Assembly: GCA_903939115.1 (NCBI GenBank)
Contig: CAJAFV010000033.1
Coordinates: forward strand, 20,450-84,449
Direction of reading: 5' to 3'
DNA length: 64,000 bases
Source of the DNA: an uncultured Geobacteraceae bacterium
Lineage (GTDB): Bacteria; Desulfobacterota; Desulfuromonadia; Geobacterales; Pseudopelobacteraceae
Under the pieces are notes generated by a model. It had not been told where the DNA came from and did no database searches. It worked only from the letters and a program-made list of their open reading frames with translations. Below, piece after piece: positions 53,760-63,156 of the stretch. Position numbers and translations under genes: made by a program. Numbering within the stretch: position 1 is the stretch's first letter; every line of letters starts with the position of its first letter.

Positions 53760-54740
53760 TCACAACGTAGCTATTTGGTTTCTTGAGATCATAAGTGGTA
53801 CTGATAAATTGCTCTTATCAAATCTAGGCCGCCAGAACGAGCTTTTACCAACTTCATAACGTGAAAATCGCTGCCATTCAGGAGCACCCTTGAATGCTTC
53901 CTCTTCAATACTGAGAGCCGAACTGATCTTGTCTGCAACTGAGATTGCTTCAACAATTGTCAGGATCGGATGAATGTTGCCTCTTTTGTGATTCTTCCAG
54001 GTCCAAATATATCGTAAAGCCACGGCCAAATCCGAATTAACTGCATCGAGTCGTTTCAAATATGGCGCTAATACCTCCAGTGTCAGGGCATCATGGTCAA
54101 GAGCATAACTTGCCGGAGAAAATTTATCCACGTTCCGAAGAGTAACGGTTTTGCCAGCATCGTGGAGCAGAGCACCCACTATGGCAAGGTCACTACAATC
54201 CTGCCCAAACTCACTGAAACGGCTTACCATCTCAGCGCACTCCAGGCTATGCTCAAGCAACCCGCCAGCATAATTGTGGTGATGCTTGCGACTCGCCGGT
54301 GCACTGATAAAAGGGATAACAAAGTAATCGTCAGCGAACACCCAATAGATAAAATTTCGTAGAGCGTCATGAGATATACGCTCAATGATGTTGTGTAACT
54401 GTTCAAGCAAATGCGGTGAGGGGCACATGCTACGAGGAATTAGTTGCAGTGGATTTTCAGGCTCTGCGGTAATATGCTGGATAGAAGATATATTGGCCAA
54501 CCAATCTCCATTGAACTCCTTGATTTTTCCGGAAACGACCACTTTATCAAGCTCACGGATATTCACGGTGCTGTTATAATTTTCTGACCAGATATTTGCC
54601 TTAATGGACATATTGCTGTCTTCTATCGTAAAGGCAAGATATTGTGTTCCAGTTATTGCAGTTTTGCGAATCGGCTTCCTGACTCGGCATTCGCAACTAA
54701 ACAGAGCACCGTGCTTCAGATCAATATCATTTAGTTTCAT
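53760..54740 (-). CDS. YhaM-like 3'-5' exoribonuclease (OB fold plus HD)
   Basis: 326 aa. N-terminal OB-fold part (about 25-90), then an HD domain with HHNYAGGLLEHS (about 155-166) and ALLHDAGKT (HD, about 192-200). Length and layout fit YhaM/CBF1-type nucleases (about 315 aa). A simple domestic role in RNA turnover or DNA ends is possible; it may not belong to the defence locus. Confidence 0.75.
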   Translation of the reverse strand: MKLNDIDLKHGALFSCECRVRKPIRKTAITGTQYLAFTIEDSNMSIKANIWSENYNSTVNIRELDKVVVSGKIKEFNGDWLANISSIQHITAEPENPLQLIPRSMCPSPHLLEQLHNIIERISHDALRNFIYWVFADDYFVIPFISAPASRKHHHNYAGGLLEHSLECAEMVSRFSEFGQDCSDLAIVGALLHDAGKTVTLRNVDKFSPASYALDHDALTLEVLAPYLKRLDAVNSDLAVALRYIWTWKNHKRGNIHPILTIVEAISVADKISSALSIEEEAFKGAPEWQRFSRYEVGKSSFWRPRFDKSNLSVPLMISRNQIATL

Positions 54741-54993
54741 CGTGAGCCTCCTGATAGCCCGGGAAATCAGATGTATCTATGCATCACAGTGAAGTTCATA
54801 AGCCAATCATCCGTAGCGAGAAACAAAATACTCATAGTACCCTCTCACGGCTTACGCCTTAACATGATATTAACAAGATTATTTATTCTATACAAGAATA
54901 ATATATGTGTTATGGAAATATTTATTTGAGGATCTATTTAAAGCAATGTATGATGGACGCGGTAAAATTTATTGTGCATGTGAAGGAGTGAGT

Positions 54994-55242
54994 ATGATTC
55001 GGTTTAAATTAAAGGAGTTAATATCTAATGAGGAGTTCAGGACCGGCAGGAGGATCACACTGGGAAAAATTGCAATAGCTACTGGAATCAAGCAGCCAAC
55101 TCTGTCAAAAATTTCAGGAACGCGAGGATATAACACCACTACCGACAATATTGATAAACTCTGCTGCTATTTCGGATGCAAAGTGGATGATTTGATGCAG
55201 TATGTTCCGGATGCGGATGTTCTTGGCGCTTCAGGGCAGTAG
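54994..55242 (+). CDS. Small XRE-family HTH regulator
   Basis: 82 aa from ATG 54994 (AAGGAG upstream). A HTH_26/Cro-type domain fills it: ITLGKIAIATGIKQPTLSKIS, NIDKLCCYFGCKVDDLMQYVPD. Divergent from the YhaM-like gene. Confidence 0.8.
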   Translation: MIRFKLKELISNEEFRTGRRITLGKIAIATGIKQPTLSKISGTRGYNTTTDNIDKLCCYFGCKVDDLMQYVPDADVLGASGQ

Positions 55243-55340
55243 TCCACAATATTTTAAATTCTGATTTATAAACGCGCATAAAATGTTCACGATGCCTAGT
55301 AAAATATTTTGATGCAGCTGACGCGGTTTTAAATTGGTCA

Positions 55341-55448
55341 AACTGTTTTGTTTTTTTATAATAAGTGGAATACTTGTAGCTATATCAGCATTTTATAGCT
55401 TTCAATAGATCGTAGTAGTAATGCTTTAGTGTTCATTTGTGTTCACAC
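55341..55448. repeat. Dispersed ~105-bp repeat, copy A
   Basis: Starts AACTGTTTTGTTTTTTTATA and ends ATGCTTTAGTGTTCATTTGT plus GTTCACAC. Both ends match copy B; the middle is diverged. Confidence 0.6.
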
Positions 55449-56119
55449 TCGATAAGCGCCCCGAAGCACCTCACGGTCACTCGAAAATTGTTTGAGGAGG
55501 GCCTTGCCGATGTGGTCTAACAACTATCTGCATGAACAAAAAGATTTCCACGATCAATTCAAGCAGTCTCCAACGAACAGAACATTCTTCCGCAATTGAT
55601 CGAGAATGATTACTGGATCGTGCATTACTGTATGGACAGGCGAAACAGGGATTTAGCTTTGAACTGAAGAGGTAGTGCATCGCTTTCAAAGGGATACCGG
55701 ATGATTGAGCTTTCTACGAAGACATTGATGTTTGGATTGACCTCCTGCCAAGTTGAAGGCCCTGGCAGGGGAAAATCACCCGAAACCTACTTATATTGAG
55801 TCCAGTCGTCGCTGCTTTGGTTGGCTGGCTCAAAACAACCAGATACTGGAGATTTAGAGAATTAATCGTGGCTAAGAACTTTGTGATGATCCGTTTCGCG
55901 GTGCCGAAGTCCGCTTGATATATCCGGTAACATAAGCCCTCGCAGGCTTGAAACCTTTATATGTTGCTGGAAGTTGATTTTGACGACACTGCGCCCAATA
56001 GTCCGGTAGACATTTCATCGTGGGCGCTTGATAAGGCCGCGACAAGCCCTTTAAGCGGATGCCTCATGATTGAAATGGATTGCCTGTGCGTCAGGATGAC
56101 TCTGATTGAAATGTTGTTG

Positions 56120-56225
56120 AACTGTTTTGTTTTTTTACAATATTCAGCATAAATCTCACAATATCAGAGATATATGGGTTGCAGCAAATCACTTATGTGA
56201 TGCTTTAGTGCGCATTTGTGAACAC
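56120..56225. repeat. Dispersed ~105-bp repeat, copy B
   Basis: Starts AACTGTTTTGTTTTTTTACA and ends ATGCTTTAGTGCGCATTTGT then GAACAC. It abuts the truncated end of the IS21 relic at 56234. Confidence 0.6.
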
Positions 56226-56233
56226 TAAAACGC

Positions 56234-56690
56234 CTATGATTCTGTAACCGCCACGAATACTTGGGCATCCCGAATTTCACCGGTTGAAGCATCGACAATC
56301 GGGACGGTTTGACCGCAGTAGTCGACGAACAACTTCTCCCCGGCGAGGTGTTCATGCCTCATGGAAAGATCAAGATTCTTCTTCCATTTACGGAAAAGTT
56401 CGCAAAATTGGCTGTATTGATAGTCTGAAGGGTCGGTCTCTTTGTACTCCTGCCATAGGAGCATGAGCGTGAGGTTTTTGTGGGTAATAAATTCCGAGTT
56501 CAGTGCTTGCGAATCTGGCTGAAGAAATTTACGGGGGGATGAACTGGGTTTGGTTGGATAGAGAAGGGTTTCCAGTCCTTCGTCATCTAACTCAAATGGT
56601 AAGGGCCAGGACAGCTTGGCGGATGAAGCCCGGTAGAGGGTGTCGGTGTCAGTAATCTTTCCGACACCGCAACTGGTTGCAATGGTTTAT
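56234..56690 (-). pseudogene. IS21-family transposase (IstA) relic
   Basis: The complement reads IATSCGVGK, then LYRASSAKLSWPLPFELDDE, LWQEYKETDPSDYQYSQF and KLFVDYCGQTVPIVDASTGE, all IstA signatures (HTH end, DDE start). It lacks the first codons and is cut off after VAVTES beside repeat copy B. About 150 of ~500 residues are left. Confidence 0.8.
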
Positions 56691-56766
56691 CTGCTCTGGT
56701 TACATGGCCAGGCTAAACGGAGGATGTCTCTAATCTATCGCATGGGAACTCTCTCTTGTGGCATCG

Positions 56767-56794
56767 TTTCCCCCTCAAATAGAATGAGGGGAAA
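56767..56794. other. Hairpin upstream of the IS21 relic
   Basis: TTTCCCCCTCA and TGAGGGGAAA arms flanking AATAGAA. No T-run; function unknown. Confidence 0.4.
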
Positions 56795-56832
56795 GATACC
56801 TGTTGAGTTACCTCGCGACTACATCATAAACA

Positions 56833-56946
56833 ACCGGTCGGATTGCACCGGAACAGCGGTCGGCTTCCTACCGGATTGCCGGTCGCCATCAAATCGGATT
56901 GCCGGTCGGCATCCCACCGGAACCCCGGTCGGCTTCGACCGGAATA
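56833..56946. repeat. GC-rich degenerate short repeats
   Basis: Five or so units of ~22 bp built on CCGGTCGGC/ACCGGA (for example GCCGGTCGGCATCCCACCGG). They lie upstream of the IstA relic. IS21-type elements carry multiple transposase-binding repeats at their ends, which would fit. Confidence 0.6.
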
Positions 56947-56966
56947 CCCACATAATGAACAATCAG

Positions 56967-57434
56967 TTACATCTTAACATAGGGAGCCATTAAATTAATG
57001 ACCTTGCTTATGGCAATATCCAGCATTATCACTTCCAACTCATCAAGATAGACTTGATTGGTGATGGTGTCCTCTGATTCTAGAAAAACGCACAAGTAAT
57101 GCTTTTTATCTTTTTGCCGCGCAGAAAACCAAAGTTTTGGACTTTTCGCAAAATTTTCATCGCGTGGCAAAAACGTTTGCAGATCAATCCTGCCACCTTC
57201 TTTGGTCACTCGCTGCCTGCATCTGTGAATGAAAACCTGCAACACTGCCTTCACAAAAGCAAATTCTGTTAAATTACCGTCGTCAATTGCAAACTTCCCA
57301 AAGTGAAGTAAACATTTTGATTCTTTTTCATACCGTACGATATTTCTTTTGCCTTGAACTAGGGCTGGGTACTCGCGCCGAATAGATTCAGTTACAGCAT
57401 GTATCCAGAATTCTTTGTAATTAAAATTGATCAT
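56967..57434 (-). CDS. Hypothetical protein of the recombinase trio (third gene)
   Basis: 155 aa. Mixed alpha/beta, Lys/Arg-rich; no recognised domain. The start overlaps the stop of the gene upstream (ATGA), so the three genes act as one unit. Confidence 0.55.
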   Translation of the reverse strand: MINFNYKEFWIHAVTESIRREYPALVQGKRNIVRYEKESKCLLHFGKFAIDDGNLTEFAFVKAVLQVFIHRCRQRVTKEGGRIDLQTFLPRDENFAKSPKLWFSARQKDKKHYLCVFLESEDTITNQVYLDELEVIMLDIAISKVINLMAPYVKM

Positions 57435-57913
57435 ACTTCCACCTCATTCCAAAGTTTTTGTAAATATGTCGGACATATGCTGATTTTGTGGTCTTTTTTT
57501 AGATATGCCGCAATGGGTCGAAAGCCATGGCCCTTCGACTTTAGCTCTTTGACTTCGCCCCAATACGCTAATACCTTTCTTCGGATAACCGGCGTCCGTC
57601 CACGTTGTGTTGAGGCCGCTACTTTTGAATCTCTCAGATTCGAAAAATCATCAAATTGCTCATCACCAGCAATTCTGTAGCCTTTACCACTCTTCGTATC
57701 CCAACCAAGTTTCCTGGAGGCAAGAATGAATGCACAATAAATCCTGGTTTTTTCAGGAAGAGTTGGATAGTCATTCTTTAACTTAAAATACTTTTGGATT
57801 TCTTCTTGAAAGATTTTGACAATCTGCTGTTCTGGCAAAGATGCGACCCATGCCATAACTTTTTTTCTTTCCTGACAAGTAAGTCCAGTGATCGGGTTCA
57901 GTAAGTCATCCAT
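57431..57913 (-). CDS. Hypothetical protein of the recombinase trio (second gene), probable HTH
   Basis: 160 aa. The C-terminal ~45 residues (ELKSKGHGFRPIAAYLKKDH, ISICPTYLQKLW) look like a helix-turn-helix. GAGGGGG precedes the ATG. It follows the recombinase gene by 2 bp. Confidence 0.55.
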   Translation of the reverse strand: MDDLLNPITGLTCQERKKVMAWVASLPEQQIVKIFQEEIQKYFKLKNDYPTLPEKTRIYCAFILASRKLGWDTKSGKGYRIAGDEQFDDFSNLRDSKVAASTQRGRTPVIRRKVLAYWGEVKELKSKGHGFRPIAAYLKKDHKISICPTYLQKLWNEVEV

Positions 57914-57915
57914 TT

Positions 57916-59019
57916 TTACCCCCTCGTGTAGGTTAGTGTTTCGCTCATCCTGAAATGTGACGTTTCTAGAGAAGTCTGCTGCAATGCCTGCTCGTGGCTA
58001 AAACCATGGGCAACACATTCCAGATAGCGCTCTTGAGCAAAGCAATGCTTTAGTCCGTGAGAACCCCTTCCAGATATGTATTGTCCTGTCATCTTTGCTG
58101 CAGCGTTTATCGCTTTCAGATAATCGCTATAATCACTCTCCAGTTTGCCATGCTCATGTAAGTATTCCTCCAACCGCTGGTACGTTTTGATGGAAATATA
58201 GTGTTCCGTCTCTTTCCCGCCTTTTTCAACGGAGGCTACTATTCCGACTACCAGCCCTGTTACCGGGTCAGGACCAACTCCACGCAACCCATTGGCCTTT
58301 AACGGGTTCTTTAATTTACCATTACTTGGCGCTCCGACTCCCTCTGTCCTCAAGCCTCCTTCTAATTGTAAGCAGGCCTGAAGTTGGAAGGTACTGTTTA
58401 CCATTTTCGAAATCAATCCGACCGGATCGGGGAAAGCACGATTGTCAAAAATCTTGCTTGATTTCCGAAGAATCTGTTTGCTCTTGCCGTAATATGTCAT
58501 GCGCATTTTGTTCGCATCCAGAAGGTCAATGTAGATATTGTGGATTTTGCAGTAGTGCTCCAAGGCATGGATAAATTTGCCAAGTGATGACAAAATAGTT
58601 TCCAGGGTCTGACGCGACCGCTTTTTCATGACAAAATAGTCGAGCTTTCCCGCCAAATACAAATCCATTTGTTCTCCTACGATTTGTCCATTGAGAAGCG
58701 ATGACACACCAGCCAGAATCAAAAAATCAGCGAACCTATGTGCTTCCTTCCGATAAACTGTCCAACTTCCGAACGAGCGGATGCCTTGTGTACTGTCTGC
58801 CTTCGATTGCCTGATAGACCTAATCGAATGGAAGACCGCTTCTATTTGCGAATGCACTGATTTCGGCCACCGATGTTTCATGTTTTTGATGCCCTCTTGA
58901 ACAGCTACGTTGAGATGACATGCCCTTTCAAATATAGCGGTGGCAGGTCCGCCTGTAACTTTATGGAGAATCTCTATTTTTTCGCGAGGTGAAGTCCGAG
59001 GCTCCACGTAAAATTCCAC
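57916..59019 (-). CDS. Divergent tyrosine recombinase (first gene of the trio)
   Basis: 367 aa, GTG start. Catalytic-like residues: Arg in GGLRTEGVG, HGLKHCFAQER (H-x-L-K-H box), a His in TSHFRMSE and Tyr in TLTYTRG at the C-terminus. The Lys is not certain. The two small genes behind it form a compact three-gene unit resembling other recombinase trios on mobile elements, but the exact class is not recognised. Confidence 0.6.
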   Translation of the reverse strand: MEFYVEPRTSPREKIEILHKVTGGPATAIFERACHLNVAVQEGIKNMKHRWPKSVHSQIEAVFHSIRSIRQSKADSTQGIRSFGSWTVYRKEAHRFADFLILAGVSSLLNGQIVGEQMDLYLAGKLDYFVMKKRSRQTLETILSSLGKFIHALEHYCKIHNIYIDLLDANKMRMTYYGKSKQILRKSSKIFDNRAFPDPVGLISKMVNSTFQLQACLQLEGGLRTEGVGAPSNGKLKNPLKANGLRGVGPDPVTGLVVGIVASVEKGGKETEHYISIKTYQRLEEYLHEHGKLESDYSDYLKAINAAAKMTGQYISGRGSHGLKHCFAQERYLECVAHGFSHEQALQQTSLETSHFRMSETLTYTRG

Positions 59020-59039
59020 CTTGCAGGTCGATCATTTTG

Positions 59040-59258
59040 TTAAACATAATATGCTTCTGGATAGCACAGCGAGTCAGTGCTGAACTCAGCTTTCCTTGGA
59101 ACCTTTAAAAAGGCGTGCCTTATGCAGCCGTCAGTAGCTTTACCTGGCGTCTTCGGAATTATGTTTAAACATACAATCGTATCAGGGACGAACCAACAAC
59201 CTGTTACGAAAGGGTCAGAAATTCGGGGGACCAATACCTTGGGGTTGTGGTAGGCCAT
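59040..59258 (-). CDS. Possible small hypothetical protein
   Basis: 72 aa from ATG 59258 (MAYHNPKVLVPRISDPFVTG...). It precedes the recombinase gene by 20 bp, same strand. No clear ribosome site and no family. It may be non-coding. Confidence 0.25.
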   Translation of the reverse strand: MAYHNPKVLVPRISDPFVTGCWFVPDTIVCLNIIPKTPGKATDGCIRHAFLKVPRKAEFSTDSLCYPEAYYV

Positions 59259-59323
59259 ACGGCTCAAAATCCACAAAATGTGATGTTACAAAAACTGAAC
59301 ATGTCTATCATCGGTACATTTCA

Positions 59324-59425
59324 AACTGTTTTGTTTATAGTGTGCACGCAATACCCGGATAACATTACAGTTATTGCATGATAGTGCGTATAACTGTTCC
59401 GTTTGTGTGCGCATTCATGTTCACG
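59324..59425. repeat. Dispersed ~105-bp repeat, copy C (diverged)
   Basis: Begins AACTGTTTTGTTTATAGTG and ends GTGCGCATTCATGTTCACG. Same orientation as copies A and B, with weaker similarity. Confidence 0.4.
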
Positions 59426-59542
59426 CTGCCGCTCCTGTTTGTTGACTGCGCTGACTCCAGGGAATACTAGATTTGGCGCAATTGTGAGCCTTCACCTTGT
59501 GGTCATTTCCGCTCTGCTACTCTCGAAAGTTCAGAGGCTTGG

Positions 59543-59647
59543 TCAACTGGAGTTGATGAAATTTTTAGGATTGGGCGCGATTTTAATCTCTCTGGGTTTT
59601 ATTCCCGGTGGTTTGTTGCTGGGTAGTCCGTTGATGCGCCTTTCCAT
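59543..59647 (-). CDS. Possible 34-aa peptide
   Basis: ATG at 59647 with AACAGGAG 6 nt upstream; MERRINGLPSNKPPGIKPRE... is basic and Pro-rich. The overlapping plus-strand frame is worse supported. Coding status uncertain. Confidence 0.3.
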   Translation of the reverse strand: MERRINGLPSNKPPGIKPREIKIAPNPKNFINSS

Positions 59648-59773
59648 TTTTCACTCCTGTTGTTTCTGTTTTTGGTTAGTTCTCTGTTGTAAACGAGGCT
59701 GACCCGCGAAATGTCATTGGGAGCCTGAAATTCCAGTCTGGGCGGCCAATCAGTCTAAACCTTCTCTTTGACA

Positions 59774-59983
59774 TCACTTTTTTGACCGTTTATTTGGCCT
59801 TGCTATCGCTAACTCATCCATCCAATCTGTGATGTCAGAAGGTCTATAGTACCTCCTGTCGCCAATCGTTATCGTTTTCAGCTTGTCTAGCCGTCCCTGC
59901 CGCCGCCATTGCCAAATTGTGACCGCCGAAACCATCAGTATCTGCTCTCTCAACACTTTTTCTGGTACAAGACTTTGCATCAT
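59774..59983 (-). CDS. Excisionase-like HTH protein
   Basis: 69 aa from ATG 59983 (GGGGGAGG just upstream). MerR/HTH_17 fold: VSAVTIWQWRRQGRLDKLKT, IGDRRYYRPSDITDWMDEL. Typical of recombination directionality factors or regulators next to integrases. Confidence 0.75.
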   Translation of the reverse strand: MMQSLVPEKVLREQILMVSAVTIWQWRRQGRLDKLKTITIGDRRYYRPSDITDWMDELAIARPNKRSKK

Positions 59984-60435
59984 TTCCTCCCCCTGTTCCT
60001 CTGTAGTTTTTTTCTGCCTAAAAGAATATGAATTGCCTTTGTTCTTTTTCTGGGTCGGGGTTAGACACTGCTCTGCCAGTTGGGTGCTCTTTGCCGTCAA
60101 GGTTTTATTTTTTCTGTATTTTCAGATTGCCCCCCAAGACTATTAATTTTTTATTCGTTCAATGTAATTACAACATACAATATTTAAGTAAGTTTGTAAA
60201 TGCATTAATTACATATCAACTTTATTAGGTAGTAAAGACTATGTTTTTTCCCCTAACTTAACTGCATCAGCTTATTTGTATTGTAATAACCGTATAACAC
60301 ATAAAGTAAAATTAGTCAATATCTATTTTATTGTTACTTATATTATACATATCAAGTTAAATAAGTTGATAAAGATAATATTGACTGATATACTGAAAAA
60401 TAATGGTTGATAGAATCGTATTGAGGGGGGAATAA
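59984..60435. other. AT-rich intergenic region between two divergent regulators
   Basis: Strongly AT-rich from 60140 on. Promoters of the excisionase-like and XRE genes should be here; no distinct site seen. Confidence 0.4.
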
Positions 60436-61371
60436 ATGGACAGGGGCAGTCGATTAAAAATATTGAGAATCTTATGCGGACTCTCTCAAGCGGACTTGGC
60501 TTCGCAACTTCAGGTGAGTCAAGGAAATGTAGCAACTTGGGAACGGAAGAATATGTTCCCTCGCACGCCGACTATAGCAAAAAGCCTTTCAGAAGCGTTG
60601 CAATCGGGATTAGGTTACCTGTCGTACGGGGAATCATCTTTGAAAAGTGCATTTTGGGAACCACAACCACCAGAGAATCCAAGACACTTAAGCTCATACG
60701 CTAAAGAGGTCAATATTTTGCTTCCAGAATTCTGCGCAGAAAACTCGATCGAGCAATGCGCGTATTTAGCCGCAAGCGATGGTACGCTGTATTTTTTAGG
60801 CCAAAGAGGTGAGCGTTTAAACTTTGCGATGTTTCTTACTCTTCGCACTGATAAAATTTTTGCAGAGCCACTATCTACATTAAAAAAAACGGAACTTGCA
60901 GGATTAGGAAACGTTCCGCTTTTTTCAGGTTACTCAGAAGCGAACGGCGTTGAGCGTCTAGCATCGTGCTATCGGTTCGTCAAGTCATCAGGCTTGGAAG
61001 TAGATACTGAAGCCATAAGCGCTGCCTTCCTAACGGCCAAAAGAAACCGTAGAACAGCATCTAATAAAGATGACTTATTCAGAAGAAGTACTTTCATGCA
61101 CTTCCAAATAGTAATTTGGGAATTTGACATACACATTCCACTAATTGTTTATAAACAAAATCCAGCACAAATTAACGGTCTATATCAAATTTATGAAAGC
61201 ATCTATGAAGAGATCAAGAATAAATCGATCACTTGGGGCGGGGAGATTGATGAAGGTATAGCAAATATGATTCGCACTTCTCTGAAGGAGCATGGGTTTA
61301 AGGAAAAAATTTCAACGCCACTGATCAAATACACAAAAGACGGCACCGGTGCTGGTATAAACGAAATTTGA
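60436..61371 (+). CDS. XRE-family regulator with C-terminal sensor-like domain
   Basis: 311 aa. N-terminal HTH_3 (5-60): LKILRILCGLSQADLASQLQ, VSQGNVATWERKN. The remaining ~240 residues show no recognised domain. GAGGGGGG precedes the ATG. It lies at the island end next to tRNA-Pro and may control the mobile element. Confidence 0.75.
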   Translation: MDRGSRLKILRILCGLSQADLASQLQVSQGNVATWERKNMFPRTPTIAKSLSEALQSGLGYLSYGESSLKSAFWEPQPPENPRHLSSYAKEVNILLPEFCAENSIEQCAYLAASDGTLYFLGQRGERLNFAMFLTLRTDKIFAEPLSTLKKTELAGLGNVPLFSGYSEANGVERLASCYRFVKSSGLEVDTEAISAAFLTAKRNRRTASNKDDLFRRSTFMHFQIVIWEFDIHIPLIVYKQNPAQINGLYQIYESIYEEIKNKSITWGGEIDEGIANMIRTSLKEHGFKEKISTPLIKYTKDGTGAGINEI

Positions 61372-61399
61372 AACGAGGTTCCACGAAAGGTTCCACAAG

Positions 61400-61434
61400 A
61401 AAAAAAAGGGCTACACATAATGGCGTAACCCTTT
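61400..61434 (-). terminator. Terminator after tRNA-Pro (also faces the XRE gene)
   Basis: AAAGGGCTAC/GTAACCCTTT stem with ~10-nt loop; on the complement it is followed by eight T. It may work in both directions. Confidence 0.7.
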
Positions 61435-61442
61435 GTTATTTA

Positions 61443-61519
61443 TGGTCGGGATGACAAGAATTGAACTTGCGACCCCCTGCTCCCGAAGCAGGTGCGCTAC
61501 CAGGCTGCGCTACATCCCG
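61443..61519 (-). tRNA. tRNA-Pro (anticodon CGG)
   Basis: 77 nt with encoded CCA. Acceptor CGGGATG/CATCCCG, D-arm GCGCAGCCTGGTAGCGC, anticodon arm CCTGC-TTCGGGA-GCAGG and T-arm with GTTCAATTC. Anticodon CGG reads CCG. A frequent integration site type for islands; the 3' end faces the mobile region. Confidence 0.95.
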
Positions 61520-61888
61520 AAGAGCGTTTTTTGTAGCACCGGCAAGGGGTTTGTGTCAAGGGGAAAGACAGGTTAGACACAATAGGGGACCGGTGGAGGG
61601 ATGTGGATCTGGGGAGTAGCGGGGGTAACAGTTTTTAGAGAGTTGCTAATGCGACCAGAGATAGGCAGGAGGGACCGGAGGGCTGGCTGGCTATTCCACG
61701 TTTAATTATGCTGTTATATGGCAAGTCTAATTTTAATTAAAATCGTAATGCCCTTAAATGTATACATTAATTAAACGGACCTATTCTTGCAGATGCCCAC
61801 CGATACTAATGTCCGGCAACAAGGCAAATGCTCCGTCTTGGTTGACGTCGGCTGTACTTATCGGAGCTACTTTAATGGAGAGTAAAAC
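61520..61888. other. Intergenic region between tRNA-Pro and the lipoprotein gene
   Basis: No gene. Promoter of the tRNA (leftwards) and of the lipoprotein (rightwards, AT-rich around 61710-61780) should lie here. GGAG at 61878 precedes the lipoprotein ATG. Confidence 0.4.
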
Positions 61889-62821
61889 ATGAGATGGAAT
61901 GTAATGGTGGGATTGCTTTTGGTTATAGTGATGGGAATGACTGGGTGTGGCGGGGGCGGTGGTAGCTCACCAGTACAGACATCGAACTATACCGGAACCA
62001 CTTCAAAAGCGACGGTAACCACTTCAAACGCGAAAGCTCTTTCTGAAGATGCCTTCTCCGGAGGACAATTAGCCCTGTCAACTAACGTTCTCGCGAAAGC
62101 GGTTGGAGGTAGCAATCACGAAACATTAATTCCCTTGTACGTATCTGAGGTAATTAAGAACTGCATTTCAGCTGGTTTACATGCCTCAAAATCTACCGGA
62201 AAATCTGTAGCATCTACGACATCCGATAGTGGTACTATTCCCGGATATAGCGGTTCCGCATCTTATTCCATTAACGCAGACACATCTACAGGCTCAATTA
62301 GTGGTAGCGTAACTTTTTCCAACTTCAAACCTGACGCTACATCCGCCGGTATAAGTGGACACGTTTCATTTACCGGGAATATAAACGTGACCACCGGAGA
62401 TATATCTAGCTTGAGCATGGCATTTAGTGGCATATCTGCGTCAGATGGCAGTACGAATTACAGCATGAATGGTACAGTTGCCATCAGCGCAAGCGGATTG
62501 AATGAGACGCTGACCATTTCAATGACGCTTTATAGTAGTGCAACTCAAAAAACAATGTGGATAAAAAACTATAGTTATCAGTATAATGGCAGTTCTAATA
62601 CTCTAACTTGTAGCGGAACTTACTACGATCCTGCTTACGGATATGTTGTCATGAGTACCATCATCCCTCTGTACATATCAGATATTTCTGGTACTCCAAC
62701 CTCTGGGCAGTTGCTGTTCACTGGAGAAAATAATACAAAGGCGCGCTTAACTTTTACAACAAGTGGATATCGTATAGAAGCCGATACTACTGGTAGTGGA
62801 ACTTTTTCCGTTGTCTATTAG
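61889..62821 (+). CDS. Lipoprotein of unknown function
   Basis: 310 aa. Signal peptide with lipobox GMTGC (C20) then GGGGGSS. The mature part is Ser/Thr/Gly-rich, beta-type with repeats of SGS/GSIS patterns (YSGSASYSINADTSTGSISG...). Likely outer-membrane or surface located. No family recognised. Confidence 0.7.
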   Translation: MRWNVMVGLLLVIVMGMTGCGGGGGSSPVQTSNYTGTTSKATVTTSNAKALSEDAFSGGQLALSTNVLAKAVGGSNHETLIPLYVSEVIKNCISAGLHASKSTGKSVASTTSDSGTIPGYSGSASYSINADTSTGSISGSVTFSNFKPDATSAGISGHVSFTGNINVTTGDISSLSMAFSGISASDGSTNYSMNGTVAISASGLNETLTISMTLYSSATQKTMWIKNYSYQYNGSSNTLTCSGTYYDPAYGYVVMSTIIPLYISDISGTPTSGQLLFTGENNTKARLTFTTSGYRIEADTTGSGTFSVVY

Positions 62822-62851
62822 ATTTTTAAATCAATAAATAGCTATTACAAG

Positions 62852-62884
62852 TCCCCTTGGCATCGAGCCTTGGGGATTTTTTTT
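62852..62884 (+). terminator. Rho-independent terminator of the lipoprotein gene
   Basis: TCCCCTTGGC-ATCGA-GCCTTGGGGA with an internal mismatch, then eight T. Confidence 0.75.
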
Positions 62885-62923
62885 GCCCAAAACCCAAAAC
62901 ACCATCAGAAAAGGAGAATCACC

Positions 62924-63085
62924 ATGATCTGGCTCATCCTAATCATCATCGCAGGCGCACTACTCATCAAACTCGGAGCACTATCGGTACTCGTCACGGT
63001 ACTGGCAGTGTCCCTCAAGGCGGTAATCGGTCTGGTAACGGCTTTAGGGCTGTTCATGATCTGGATACAGAGCAGAAAACCGTAA
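62924..63085 (+). CDS. Small membrane protein
   Basis: 53 aa from ATG 62924 (AAAAGGAG 7 nt upstream). Almost wholly hydrophobic (MIWLILIIIAGALLIKLGAL...), two helices, ending QSRKP. The overlapping longer frame (62857-63345) has no ribosome site. Confidence 0.6.
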   Translation: MIWLILIIIAGALLIKLGALSVLVTVLAVSLKAVIGLVTALGLFMIWIQSRKP

Positions 63086-63107
63086 CCTTCTACCAACATC
63101 CGTATCC

Positions 63108-63137
63108 ACCCGACCTGCTTTCAGCGGGTATTTTTTT
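63108..63137 (+). terminator. Small terminator
   Basis: ACCCG/CGGGT stem with 12-nt loop followed by ATTTTTTT, directly after the small membrane protein gene. Confidence 0.55.
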
Positions 63138-63156
63138 GCCCGAAAAGGAGATCACT

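Larger units (their letters stand above)
55243..56233. other. Decayed mobile-element region
   Basis: About 1 kb without an intact gene. It is bounded by two ~105-bp repeats (55341 and 56120). Short in-frame stretches resemble transposase pieces but are too broken to name. Confidence 0.45.

Noticed and set aside
59403..59702. Plus-strand frame with hydrophobic stretch
   Set aside because: No ribosome site, starts within repeat copy C, and competes with a minus-strand frame that has a good ribosome site.
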